Shown here piece by piece: positions 1-8,593 of a DNA stretch of 64,000 nt (the stretch's first letter is position 1; every line of letters starts with the position of its first letter). The notes beneath the pieces are model-generated. The model searched no databases. It saw only the letters and a program-made list of their open reading frames with translations, and had not been told where the DNA came from. Source of the stretch: Sphaerochaeta sp. GTDB taxonomy: Bacteria > Spirochaetota > Spirochaetia > Sphaerochaetales > Sphaerochaetaceae. The position numbers and the translations under genes are program-made. The stretch is taken from contig JAGYOG010000011.1 of assembly GCA_018399495.1 (NCBI GenBank), positions 1 to 64,000 on the forward strand, in the 5' to 3' direction.

Positions 1-453
1 TTCAATCCACACCTTCGCTTCAATGGGTTCTATTCTGGATTAAATCCAACGAAATATTACTTCCTTCCATCTGGGAACAAGAATGTTTCTGAGTATTACA
101 GGGGGTATCTCTCTCGTTCAAGTGCAATCACGTTTGAAGATGGGCTAATCCCCTACGGTGGCGTGCTCAACCTGAACCTTATGATGGAGTTCATCGATTT
201 CGGATTTGCCAAATCCTATGCAAACCCCTTCCTTGATATCGGTATGTTTGGAAATCCTTACGCAGAAGAGGGCTATTCTCTCCTTGCTACTATAGGTATG
301 GAAGGGTGGGGTGTCCTTGATCGGTTCCCAAGCCACCCAATGCGTGTTTCTCTTGGCTTCAATTTCTTCGATGTCATGGATGCAATGAAAGGGGCAATTG
401 ACCCCCTTGATGTGGAATGGGAATTATCGGTGAGCTTTGAGCTCTACTTCTAA
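1..453 (+). CDS. C-terminal part of a possible outer-membrane protein (5' end outside window)
   Basis: The frame is open from base 1 and runs 150 codons to a TAA at 451-453, so the real start lies before the window. The protein is rich in Phe, Tyr and Gly, has short alternating hydrophobic/polar stretches and ends in ELYF with a terminal Phe. An aromatic last residue and beta-rich composition are typical of outer-membrane beta-barrel proteins, which suits a spirochaete with an outer membrane; this is inference. I recognise no family. It is followed by a hairpin terminator shared with the convergent permease gene. Confidence 0.45.
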   Translation, partial: FNPHLRFNGFYSGLNPTKYYFLPSGNKNVSEYYRGYLSRSSAITFEDGLIPYGGVLNLNLMMEFIDFGFAKSYANPFLDIGMFGNPYAEEGYSLLATIGMEGWGVLDRFPSHPMRVSLGFNFFDVMDAMKGAIDPLDVEWELSVSFELYF

Positions 454-473
454 CCAAATCATAATCATATGAA

Positions 474-510
474 AAAGCCCAACACTCCGTAACGGAATAT
501 GTTGGGCTTT
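474..510. terminator. bidirectional hairpin terminator
   Basis: A perfect 10-bp stem (474-483 with 501-510, GTTGGGCTTT on the right arm) with a 17-nt loop lies between two convergent genes. On the minus strand it is followed by TTTTTC, so it fits best as terminator of the permease gene ending at 529; the plus-strand tail is weaker. Confidence 0.75.
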
Positions 511-528
511 CTTATGTCTTGAGAGGCG

Positions 529-1563
529 TTATCGCAATGTAAGCAACATATCCCCTTCCTTGATCCATCCCTTCCTTCTCATGATGGTACTGAATAAGAG
601 GGTGATGAGAGCTGGAAGCAGGAAGTGCATTAAAAGTACCACTGGCCATGCTTTAACGCCCATTACTGCAATTGCGTTGAACTGACCGACCAAACCACTG
701 GTACCCATACCTGCCCCTGCACTGTTGTTCTCCATCTTGAAGACAATGGTGCTGATCGGACCAAGGATTGCAGAAGTGAGGGTAGGGGGTATCCAGATTA
801 GGGGATTCTTCCAGATGTTTGGAATCTGGATCATACTGGTTCCGAGCCCTTGGCTCAGCAAACCTCCTAGTTTGTTCTCCTTGTAGGAGCTCACTGCAAA
901 ACCAATCATCTGACAACTACATCCAACAACTGCTGCCCCTGCAGCGAGCCCATCGAGGCCAAGGCTTATGCTGATGGCTGCGCTACTGATTGGAAGGGTA
1001 AGCACCATTCCTACCACAGTAGAGACCAGAATTCCCATCGGTAAAGGATAGAGCGTGGTCAATGAGTTGATGAATGCTCCGATGTAACGCATCAAGGCGG
1101 CAATGGGTGGTGCAATGAAGTACCCCACCAGTGACCCGACCAAGATGGTGGTGAGCGGAACGATGAGGATATCCACACCAGTTTTGCCTGCAACAAGTTT
1201 TGAGCTTTCCGCTGCTGCAAGTCCTGCCACCATTGCCCCGACAGGCTCGCCAAGGGTCAGTGCAATACCATTTGCAAAGGAGAATGTCCCAGCCCCAATA
1301 GCACCCGCTACAGCGCTTCCCAGTACCCCTAGAGGGGATGCCCCTACTGCTATAGCAACCCCCATGCCGATTGCAGGGCCTGTAAGGTATTGGGCTACCA
1401 TGCCGATGTGTTCGAGCAGGAGAATTGAGCTGTAATGCCCAATTTGCTTGATAATGAGACCGATGATGAGTGAGGCAAAGAGACCTTGAGCCATACCGCT
1501 CAAAACACGGGTGATGTAACCACCCACCTGCCTCCCCTCTGAAGAAAATGTTCCTTCAGTCAT
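529..1563 (-). CDS. EIIC-like integral membrane permease (PTS_EIIC_2 type)
   Basis: A 344-residue, almost wholly hydrophobic protein with about eight to ten membrane segments and repeated Gly/Ala-rich helices, resembling the stand-alone PTS sugar transporter subunit IIC family (PTS_EIIC_2). Known members are about this length and are usually annotated only by similarity to PTS IIC; the substrate is unknown. No EIIA, EIIB, HPr or EI gene is in the window, so PTS coupling cannot be claimed. The start is an ATG preceded by AGGAGC. It is a single-gene unit with its own promoter (1648-1677) and a terminator at 474-510. The family call is moderately sure, the substrate open. Confidence 0.6.
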   Translation of the reverse strand: MTEGTFSSEGRQVGGYITRVLSGMAQGLFASLIIGLIIKQIGHYSSILLLEHIGMVAQYLTGPAIGMGVAIAVGASPLGVLGSAVAGAIGAGTFSFANGIALTLGEPVGAMVAGLAAAESSKLVAGKTGVDILIVPLTTILVGSLVGYFIAPPIAALMRYIGAFINSLTTLYPLPMGILVSTVVGMVLTLPISSAAISISLGLDGLAAGAAVVGCSCQMIGFAVSSYKENKLGGLLSQGLGTSMIQIPNIWKNPLIWIPPTLTSAILGPISTIVFKMENNSAGAGMGTSGLVGQFNAIAVMGVKAWPVVLLMHFLLPALITLLFSTIMRRKGWIKEGDMLLTLR

Positions 1564-1605
1564 AGAGAGCTCCTATATGATTGGATTTGGTGGATGACTT
1601 AGCAC

Positions 1606-1628
1606 GTGTACAAACCTTGGTTTTACAC
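1606..1628. repeat. inverted repeat in the leader of the EIIC-like gene
   Basis: Arms GTGTA-AAACC and GGTTT-TACAC pair over 10 bp with one bulged base and a 2-nt loop. It lies between the promoter and the start codon of the permease gene, so it could be an operator or an RNA hairpin. No factor can be named. Confidence 0.35.
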
Positions 1629-1647
1629 GAGGCCTCCGTTAAAAAAG

Positions 1648-1677
1648 ACTATACCGTATGAGGGAAACTCTTGTAAA
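1648..1677 (-). promoter_or_regulatory. sigma70-type promoter of the EIIC-like gene
   Basis: On the minus strand, TTTACA, an 18-nt spacer and TATAGT lie about 85 nt upstream of the start codon at 1563. Both hexamers match consensus at 5 of 6 positions. Confidence 0.6.
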
Positions 1678-1717
1678 GAGTATGCAATTATGACACGTGG
1701 TGGGAGGAATATTTAAT

Positions 1718-2863
1718 TTACAGGTTGCTGACACCATTTTCCCTGAGTAATTTCTCTGCATCCTCGACAATCATTTGTGCAAAAGCATCACTATCAAAGG
1801 TGGTAGGGAGTTTTTTAAAAGCTTCCACCATAGCTTGCTGTGCTTGGCTATCCTCACTGTAGGCTTGCAGGATATCAACCTGTTTTTGGATGGTGTTTTC
1901 AACCCAGCCAACTTGATGACGTTCGAAGAACTGAGTAGTGGGTTTTGCTGCGTAGAGCAAGCTTGAGATCAGGAAGGGACGCTTGAGATAAAGAGACTCC
2001 ATCAAGGCATTTGCCCCTGCCTTGCCAGCCTGTACATCACACGCACAAATGTAGTCCTGTATGTTGTCAACAAAGCCAGGAGTATAGAGAGGAAAGGAAG
2101 GATATTTCTCACGAAAATACTTGTAATGCAGTTTTGTGCTACTACTGAGAGTCCCTACAGTAATGATTTGCCAATCAAGGTTTCTCCTTTGTACTTCCTC
2201 AAGGAAATCGGTCGTACCAATACCTTCTCCACCAAGGTTGAGCAAGACGGTAAAACGGTCTTGTAATCCCAGTTTTTCTTGTGCTCGCTGTTGTTCCGGG
2301 ACTTCGGTGTGCATCATCTGGGTTTTCAAGGGAAAAGGGCAAATCGAAATGGTTTTTTCCTCTTGTCCAAACTCCATGGCAAGTTCTTTTCCCAAATGGG
2401 TACAGATATAGAATCGGTCCAATGCAGAATTGATACCCAGCCTAGGGGTGAAGACGACATCCGTAGCATATTCGAATACTGGTACCGGCAACCCTAGCTT
2501 TGCAACGATTGGTTGGATGAGACAGCCAGCAAGGAAGTGAGCAACAACAATACAGTCAGGGGTATTTGCATCGTACCACGCTTTGAAGTCCTTTACAGCA
2601 TGGCTATGGGTCCCCAGGAAGCGGAATAGCCTTGCATTGAACCATGTGTCCTGCTTGGGATCGATGAATGCCTCAAGGCGAGGGAAATGCAACATCATAC
2701 GCCAGTTAGATTTGCTCATCCAATTGATGATAGGTGCGTTGAGTGTTTCAAATAAATCAGCAACAACAGTGGTATGGCCCAGCCGGAGTGCTGCATCACT
2801 CAAAGCTTTTGCAGGGGTGATGTGGCCTTTCCCTGCATCGACATATAAAAATGCTATGTGCAT
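1718..2863 (-). CDS. glycosyltransferase, MGDG synthase/GT28-like
   Basis: A 381-residue GT-B glycosyltransferase. The N-terminus carries DAGKGH (residues 9-14), the glycine/histidine loop of the monogalactosyldiacylglycerol-synthase N-terminal domain. The C-terminal half has the NLGGEG loop and a KAGANALMES segment, the nucleotide-sugar binding region of MurG/GT28 enzymes. Family members transfer a hexose from a UDP-sugar to diacylglycerol at the inner face of the membrane. The divergent GT4 gene at 2981 makes a shared role in membrane glycolipid synthesis likely (inference). No Shine-Dalgarno precedes the ATG; a promoter ends 6 nt before it, so the mRNA may be leaderless. The acceptor is not proven. 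Confidence 0.7.
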   Translation of the reverse strand: MHIAFLYVDAGKGHITPAKALSDAALRLGHTTVVADLFETLNAPIINWMSKSNWRMMLHFPRLEAFIDPKQDTWFNARLFRFLGTHSHAVKDFKAWYDANTPDCIVVAHFLAGCLIQPIVAKLGLPVPVFEYATDVVFTPRLGINSALDRFYICTHLGKELAMEFGQEEKTISICPFPLKTQMMHTEVPEQQRAQEKLGLQDRFTVLLNLGGEGIGTTDFLEEVQRRNLDWQIITVGTLSSSTKLHYKYFREKYPSFPLYTPGFVDNIQDYICACDVQAGKAGANALMESLYLKRPFLISSLLYAAKPTTQFFERHQVGWVENTIQKQVDILQAYSEDSQAQQAMVEAFKKLPTTFDSDAFAQMIVEDAEKLLRENGVSNL

Positions 2864-2869
2864 GCGTCA

Positions 2870-2898
2870 AGAATAGGGTAAAAATCAGACTGGGACAA
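2870..2898 (-). promoter_or_regulatory. promoter abutting the GT28-like start (leaderless candidate)
   Basis: On the minus strand TTGTCC (2893-2898), a 17-nt spacer and TATTCT (2870-2875) are followed by exactly 6 nt and the ATG. Transcription would start at or next to the A of the ATG. Confidence 0.55.
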
Positions 2899-2980
2899 GT
2901 AGTGAAACTGTCTTTAAGACATTTCTCTTGCTTGCGTCTAAGATAGGTAGGAGGTATCATGGGGTTCAGGAGCGTTCTGT

Positions 2981-4186
2981 TTGAAAATTCTTGTCACTAC
3001 AGATTTCTATCTACCACATATTACCGGTGTTACGACTGTAGTGGTAAATGAACAAAACATGTTTAGTCAGCTTGGTCATGAGGTACGTTTGCTCACTATC
3101 GGAAAATCTCCTGTTTCCTCATATGAAGCAGGAGTCTATTACATGAAAGGCAGCAGGATACAACCGCTCAGAGATTCCCAGTTGACCTTTTCATATAAGG
3201 ATCCTCTTCTTGATGACATCCTCTCCTGGAAACCTGACATTGTCCACTCCAATAATGAGTTTCTCACCATGGGATGGGCGAGAAGAATTGCTAAAGCATT
3301 GCACATTCCCCTGATCCATACGTGCCATACTGATTTTACCCGTTACGATGCTGCGCGCCGTATTCGGCACACGCTTTGGGATACCATGATGGCAACCATA
3401 GTTAAGAGACGGGTGCGCTATTGTGATCTCCTGATCAGTCCTTCCCTTTCCCACAGTCAAATGCTGGAGCGCTACCATGTAAAGCAACCAATTGTTGTCC
3501 TTCCCAGTGGCATTGACTTGGAAGGTTTTCAGCGTCCCGTTGGGTCCGATGAAATTACAGCCCTGCGTGCAGGTTTTGGGTTTTCCGAGGAACATTGCAT
3601 CTTGGTTTCAGTATGTCGTCTTGCCAGTGAGAAACGAGTCAATAAGAGCATTGATGACTTCTTTCTCCTCTCCTTTCTTGAACCATCGGCAAGACTGCTG
3701 CTGGTAGGTGGGGGGCCAAAGGAAGAGAGCCTGAAAAAGCAGGTTGCTGATTTGGGGTTGGAAGGGCTTGTGGTATTTGCTGGTGCCATCCCTTCAGAAA
3801 ATGTACATCTGTATTATAGACTTTCAGATGTATTTATCTCCTCCTCTGTGCGTGAGTCACAAGGTTTGGGATTTGTTGAAGCTATGGCAAGTTCTCTTCC
3901 CGTAGTCCTTCGCGAGGACCATAGTCTCGGTCTCTCTGTAGAGGATGAAGGGTGTGGCTACATCTGCGCGGATAGTCACTCGTTTGTGACAGCACTTGCA
4001 ACCCTTGTCTCTGACAAGCAGAAACGGAAAGCTATGGCAGAGAAATCAAAGCAAACAAGTGAGCGTTTTTCAATGTTTCACTGGGCGGAAACCTTGGTCT
4101 CAGTGTGTGAAATGACGCTTGATACGTGTGGTAAGCGTGATGACCGAGGGCATCACCACCAAGGTGGCAAACATGCAGTTCAATAG
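2981..4186 (+). CDS. glycosyltransferase family 4, diacylglycerol glucosyltransferase-like
   Basis: A 401-residue GT4 enzyme. It begins MKILVTTDFYLPHITGV, the usual N-terminal strand plus glycine loop of GT4 lipid glucosyltransferases. It has the donor-site segment CRLASEKR and the ESQGLGFVEA motif with two spaced glutamates. The start is a TTG with AGGAG at 2968-2972; an out-of-frame ATG at 2959 with a stronger Shine-Dalgarno opens a 30-codon ORF over it. The family makes mono- or diglucosyl lipids or other glycoconjugates. It is divergent from the GT28-like gene, so both may build membrane glycolipids (inference). The last 87 bases overlap the convergent RND gene. Confidence 0.72.
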   Translation: MKILVTTDFYLPHITGVTTVVVNEQNMFSQLGHEVRLLTIGKSPVSSYEAGVYYMKGSRIQPLRDSQLTFSYKDPLLDDILSWKPDIVHSNNEFLTMGWARRIAKALHIPLIHTCHTDFTRYDAARRIRHTLWDTMMATIVKRRVRYCDLLISPSLSHSQMLERYHVKQPIVVLPSGIDLEGFQRPVGSDEITALRAGFGFSEEHCILVSVCRLASEKRVNKSIDDFFLLSFLEPSARLLLVGGGPKEESLKKQVADLGLEGLVVFAGAIPSENVHLYYRLSDVFISSSVRESQGLGFVEAMASSLPVVLREDHSLGLSVEDEGCGYICADSHSFVTALATLVSDKQKRKAMAEKSKQTSERFSMFHWAETLVSVCEMTLDTCGKRDDRGHHHQGGKHAVQ

Positions 4187-6508
4187 TGCGATACTCATAA
4201 GACTCCCAAAATAACGTACTGGTGTATAGCTGGCAAAGAGGAACATCATCATTCCGGCAACAATGGATAGGGTAGTGAGAATGATAGGCCGGCCTGTCTC
4301 CTTTATTGTTTCAGAGAGCATATTTTCAACTGACAGTTTTTCTTCAGCAAGCTTGTTTTTATAGCGTATGAGGAAGTGAATTGCATCATCAATTCCAGCT
4401 CCTACTGCAACGGCGGCAAAGCTTACTGTGATCATATCGAACGGAATGTTGAAGAAATACATGAATACATAGTTTGCCATAACCCCTGTGAGTATAGGAA
4501 TAAGTGCATAGAACGCTAGGGATAGCGATTTGAAGGCCACAAAAACCACAAGAAATACCAAGATGTAGCTGGCATAGGTGCTCTTCTTCTGATCTGAGAG
4601 CAAGGTCGAGGAGAAATGAATCACCTTGTGCGGTTCTCCGCCCAGCGTAACTTGTGTGCCATTAGGGAGGAGAGGAAGCAAGCGCTTTACTCCTTCCTCA
4701 ATACGGGTGGAGCTGGAAATGGTCATGAGATCTTGATCGACGGAGTCATAGTTCTGCAAGAAGATAGTAAGCTTGGTCCCCTCAGGATTGAGAATAGCTC
4801 CCAGGTTTTCATCATTCTGGTTGCTCATCAGGATAATCATGCGATTGATAAGATTCAGCAGCCCCCTGGATGATGGAATTCCTTCCTCACCACTGTACAC
4901 TTGGTTGGCGAAGCTTACATAGCTGGCAAATGAGAGTATCTGTCGTACATCAGGAAGTTCTGAGCGTATGGCCTCCTCAAAGGCATATACCTGGGATAGG
5001 TTTTCGCTTTGGAGGAAGAATTGCTCTGCACCTTCGGGTGCATCAATGGTGATCGTATAGGGTGTGTCTCCCCCCATCTTCTGGGCGAAATAGCGTGAGC
5101 TCTGGGCAAATGTGTCCTTCTTTGGCAGGTAGGACATGTAGTTGGTATTGATGGGAATATGATCTTTGGTTAGTCCATACCCCGCAATAACCACAAGCCA
5201 GAGTAGGATAAATAGTACATATTTTCTTTTGACGAGGTTGTCGATTATGACAACAAGCCGTGCAAGATACCCCTTCTTGTATGTTCTAATCTGTGCTTTC
5301 TTGGGAGGGACTACCAAGCTAAGCTGGGCTGGAAGGTAGGTCGAAGCAAGAATTGCACAGTAGGTCACCCCTATACCCACTGCAATGCCGAACTCCCTGA
5401 GCGCAGGGGTCTGGGAGAAAAGCAGGCTGAGGAATCCAATCACTGTTGTCAGGCAGGCAAAGAAGATGGTCCTAAGAATTTTCTTGGTGGATTCGATGGA
5501 GTTTAAACCCTTCGCATAGTCGGTGTAATACTCTCCGATGACATGGATTGCGTAGGAAGAGCCGAGGTTGAGTACCATACAGGGGGTTACAATGTTGACA
5601 ATGGTAAGTGAATACCCGAGTAGTCTCATAGTCCCGAAGGTCCAGATGATGCCTATGACAGACATAGAGAAGGGGAGTAAAACACTTCGCTTTGCTCGGA
5701 AACTCAGGTAGTAGACTATCAAGATAGCGATGAAACAGAGCGATAGAAGCATGCTGAGGTCTCTGCTGAGGTATTTGATCAAGAGGTTGGTGATTACCGC
5801 TCCTCCATTGATGTGTACCCCCATTCCTTCATTTCGAAGGGGGTCCAACATGGCCGAGAGTTCACTCTCCTGCTCTGGGGTGAGTGCCAAGGAATCGAAG
5901 GAGAACAACATCCCATTCAGGTCCTCACTGACTAGATAGTCTTTTACGATAGGATCCTGTTCTATTCGTTGTCTTAAAAGTTCAGCATCAGCTGCATCCC
6001 ATTCACCTTGGGAGGCAAAGGGAACACTCATTAACCTGGTTCCCTTCTTTTCAAGGGTTACAAAATCAAGGATGGAGAACTTGTTTCCCAAGTAATCCGT
6101 TCCATCCATTTCTTCCATGACTCTACTGATCATATTGAGTGAGTCCGCTTCGAAAAGTCGGTCACTCTCCACCAATACAAGATATCTGGTAGTATAGGGT
6201 GGTTCCTTTTCAGGAAGGTCACCGGAAATATCAGCAATGAGATGTTCTGCGAGCATACTGGTCTCAAGCTGCATTGTTTCAGGAATTGCTTCATCTTCAA
6301 TAATAGAAGAATTCTGCTCTGTAGGTATATAAGGACCATCCCCTCCTTGGTATAGAGCAGGGGTTTCGTTTTCATTCATCAGCGTGACATAATCGGCGTC
6401 GAGCTGCAGATGGGTTGCGTGATACCCGAAGAAAACGGTAACCACGAGAATGAAAGCCAAGGTGATTTTGCTATGCTTACCTACAAATGAAAGAAAATCG
6501 AATTTCAT
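4100..6508 (-). CDS. RND superfamily transporter (MMPL/HAE3-like)
   Basis: An 802-residue membrane protein with the RND layout seen twice: one N-terminal helix, a roughly 200-residue external domain, then a block of about six helices, repeated. Motifs such as GAGIDDAIHFLIRYK in the second half match the conserved helix-4 region of MMPL/HAE3 exporters. Such proteins move lipids, hopanoids or other hydrophobic compounds through the inner membrane using the proton gradient; the substrate here is unknown. Neighbouring glycosyltransferases make a lipid substrate plausible but unproven. The ATG has GGAGTGG upstream and TATACT (6536-6541) may be its -10. The 3' end overlaps the GT4 gene by 87 bp. 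Confidence 0.75.
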   Translation of the reverse strand: MKFDFLSFVGKHSKITLAFILVVTVFFGYHATHLQLDADYVTLMNENETPALYQGGDGPYIPTEQNSSIIEDEAIPETMQLETSMLAEHLIADISGDLPEKEPPYTTRYLVLVESDRLFEADSLNMISRVMEEMDGTDYLGNKFSILDFVTLEKKGTRLMSVPFASQGEWDAADAELLRQRIEQDPIVKDYLVSEDLNGMLFSFDSLALTPEQESELSAMLDPLRNEGMGVHINGGAVITNLLIKYLSRDLSMLLSLCFIAILIVYYLSFRAKRSVLLPFSMSVIGIIWTFGTMRLLGYSLTIVNIVTPCMVLNLGSSYAIHVIGEYYTDYAKGLNSIESTKKILRTIFFACLTTVIGFLSLLFSQTPALREFGIAVGIGVTYCAILASTYLPAQLSLVVPPKKAQIRTYKKGYLARLVVIIDNLVKRKYVLFILLWLVVIAGYGLTKDHIPINTNYMSYLPKKDTFAQSSRYFAQKMGGDTPYTITIDAPEGAEQFFLQSENLSQVYAFEEAIRSELPDVRQILSFASYVSFANQVYSGEEGIPSSRGLLNLINRMIILMSNQNDENLGAILNPEGTKLTIFLQNYDSVDQDLMTISSSTRIEEGVKRLLPLLPNGTQVTLGGEPHKVIHFSSTLLSDQKKSTYASYILVFLVVFVAFKSLSLAFYALIPILTGVMANYVFMYFFNIPFDMITVSFAAVAVGAGIDDAIHFLIRYKNKLAEEKLSVENMLSETIKETGRPIILTTLSIVAGMMMFLFASYTPVRYFGSLMSIALLNCMFATLVVMPSVITLTTRIKRHFTH

Positions 6509-6560
6509 ACCACTCCAAATTCAATTCGGCCTACCAGTATAGCGTGGAAGAACAGGTGAA

Positions 6561-6588
6561 ACACCCACTTGAAAGTTCAAGTGGGTGT
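6561..6588 (-). terminator. terminator after the DEAD-box helicase gene
   Basis: A perfect 13-bp inverted repeat (ACACCCACTTGAA and its complement) with a 2-nt centre lies 7 nt past the helicase stop. The U-run on the minus strand is short (TTT), so efficiency is uncertain. Confidence 0.6.
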
Positions 6589-6594
6589 ACTTTA

Positions 6595-8469
6595 TTAGTC
6601 ACGGTATCGCTTTTTAGGGCGAGAACCATTCTTTCCTTTAGGGGAACTGTATTTCCCATGGGAGCGATTCGACCGGTCATCCTGGAAACTACTGGGACGG
6701 GGGCGATAGTCATCACCACCACCATAGGAGTCCCTACCATATGGCTGGTAATCACTATTGTCCCGGCGAGGACGTCTGCCTTGACTCCTACGGTCAGAAG
6801 AACTGGGTCGATCGTCATAACGGTCTCCTTTTCTTCCTGAGAGATGCTTTCCATTGGGATTATCCGGCTTTGCCCGGGTAATGATTGGTTTGCCTTCAGA
6901 ACCTACGGAGCTGAAAGTCTGCAAGATACGTTCGGCAACCTGCAGTGGAGCACTGACGAAGGAGAAATCATCTCTGACCGTTACATTCTGGATGTCGCGA
7001 TCTTCTGCTCCTACCTGCTCGATTAAATAGTCAACAAGCCTACGCTTGTCCAGACCATCTTTCCTCCCACGGGCGATGAAGAGTCGGGTAAACCCATTAT
7101 CTTCACTGCGCTGTTCCCTTGGACCACGTTCATTTCTTCCCCCTAAGGAGATATTCTGGTACTTGGAAACATCCAATTCATCCTTGTAGAAGTGATCAAG
7201 CAATGAAGCTACTACATCATTAGGACGTTTATCTTCCAAGAGCTGCTCTGCAATATCGAGGAAGGGACTTTCTTGACCCTCATCAGTTGTGATTGAAGAG
7301 AGTTTGCTAATGATTCTTGTTCTCTTGGTTTCGATGATATCACGGGCATCGGGCACCGATTCCCGTCGGATTTCAGATCGTGAGACCTTCTGGATAAAGC
7401 TGAAACGTCTGAATTCTCTTGGACCGACAAACGTAATGGCAATACCGGTTTTACCTGCTCTTCCTGTTCTTCCAATTCGGTGGATGTAAGCCTCCGGATC
7501 TTCAGGGAGAGAGAAGTTGATAACATGGGTAAGATCGGAGATGTCGATACCACGGGCAGCCACATCAGTAGCGACGATAATACTGATCGATCGATCCCGC
7601 ATTTTGTGCAGGATATTTTCCCTCTGTTTCTGAGAAAGGTCACCATGTAATGGTTCTGCGTCATATCCACGGTCCATCAGCTTACGGCCGATTTCATCAC
7701 ACTGGACCTTGGTCCTACAGAATACAATTCCGTAGAAGCTCTCTTCCATATCGATGATACGGGTCAGTGCTTCGAACTTGTCCGATTCTCTTACTTCGAC
7801 GTAAATCTGGTCAGTAAGGCTGCTGGTCGGGGTATCCTGTTTGATTGTTACCAGTTGTGGTTCGTGCATGAACCTACCGGCAAGTCGCTGAATCGGGGCA
7901 GGCATGGTTGCAGAGAAACAGAGCATCCGTTTGTTTTCGGGTGTCTGCTTCAAAACTTCCTCGATATCCTCGACAAATCCCATATCAAGCATTTCATCAG
8001 CTTCGTCTAGGACAACAAACTTTAGCTGATCCAGTTTGAGGGAACCTCTTCTGAGGTGGTCAAGGATACGACCTGGGGTACCGACTACTACGTGGACACC
8101 TCTTCTCAACTTTCTGAGCTGTAAGTCCATGGATGCTCCTCCATAGACTGCTGCGATTTCTAAATGACGATCTCCCTTCAGGGAGTTGATCTCTTCGGAA
8201 ACCTGTACAGCCAGTTCTCTCGTCGGAGCAAGAATAAGTGCCTGCACCTGCCTGACAGAAGGGTCTACAATTTCTAGAATAGGGAGACCGAAAGCGGCAG
8301 TTTTGCCGGTTCCGGTTTGTGCCTGACCGATGACATCAATTTGATCCTTGAGAAGCAATGGGATACACGCTGTTTGGATTTTCGTGGGTTCTTCAAATCC
8401 CTTGGATTTGACGGCGGCAATGGTTTGTGCGGACAGTCCTAGGTCCGCAAAGCTTAATAACTCTGACAT
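6595..8469 (-). CDS. DEAD-box ATP-dependent RNA helicase (DeaD/CsdA-like)
   Basis: A 624-residue RNA helicase. It shows the Q motif (GFEEPTKIQ), motif I AQTGTGKT, motif Ia PTRELA, motif II DEAD, motif III SAT and motif VI HRIGRTGRAGK. After the two RecA domains comes a DbpA-type RNA-binding domain (about residues 455-530, starting GFTRLFIARGRK). A long basic low-complexity tail rich in Arg, Asp, Ser and Gly follows. Such proteins unwind structured RNA in ribosome assembly, mRNA decay and cold adaptation. The start is well supported by AGGAGTTCC just upstream. The gene is monocistronic with its own terminator. The call is secure; the DeaD subfamily rests on length and C-terminal layout. Confidence 0.93.
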   Translation of the reverse strand: MSELLSFADLGLSAQTIAAVKSKGFEEPTKIQTACIPLLLKDQIDVIGQAQTGTGKTAAFGLPILEIVDPSVRQVQALILAPTRELAVQVSEEINSLKGDRHLEIAAVYGGASMDLQLRKLRRGVHVVVGTPGRILDHLRRGSLKLDQLKFVVLDEADEMLDMGFVEDIEEVLKQTPENKRMLCFSATMPAPIQRLAGRFMHEPQLVTIKQDTPTSSLTDQIYVEVRESDKFEALTRIIDMEESFYGIVFCRTKVQCDEIGRKLMDRGYDAEPLHGDLSQKQRENILHKMRDRSISIIVATDVAARGIDISDLTHVINFSLPEDPEAYIHRIGRTGRAGKTGIAITFVGPREFRRFSFIQKVSRSEIRRESVPDARDIIETKRTRIISKLSSITTDEGQESPFLDIAEQLLEDKRPNDVVASLLDHFYKDELDVSKYQNISLGGRNERGPREQRSEDNGFTRLFIARGRKDGLDKRRLVDYLIEQVGAEDRDIQNVTVRDDFSFVSAPLQVAERILQTFSSVGSEGKPIITRAKPDNPNGKHLSGRKGDRYDDRPSSSDRRSQGRRPRRDNSDYQPYGRDSYGGGDDYRPRPSSFQDDRSNRSHGKYSSPKGKNGSRPKKRYRD

Positions 8470-8593
8470 GGAACTCCTGATAATGTATGAGTGGATTATC
8501 GGTTAAATACCGAGACATGCAATATAACTTCCCCAGTTTATACAAATGAACAAGTTCTTGCAAGACATACACATCTGAATTATAAAAAAAGCC

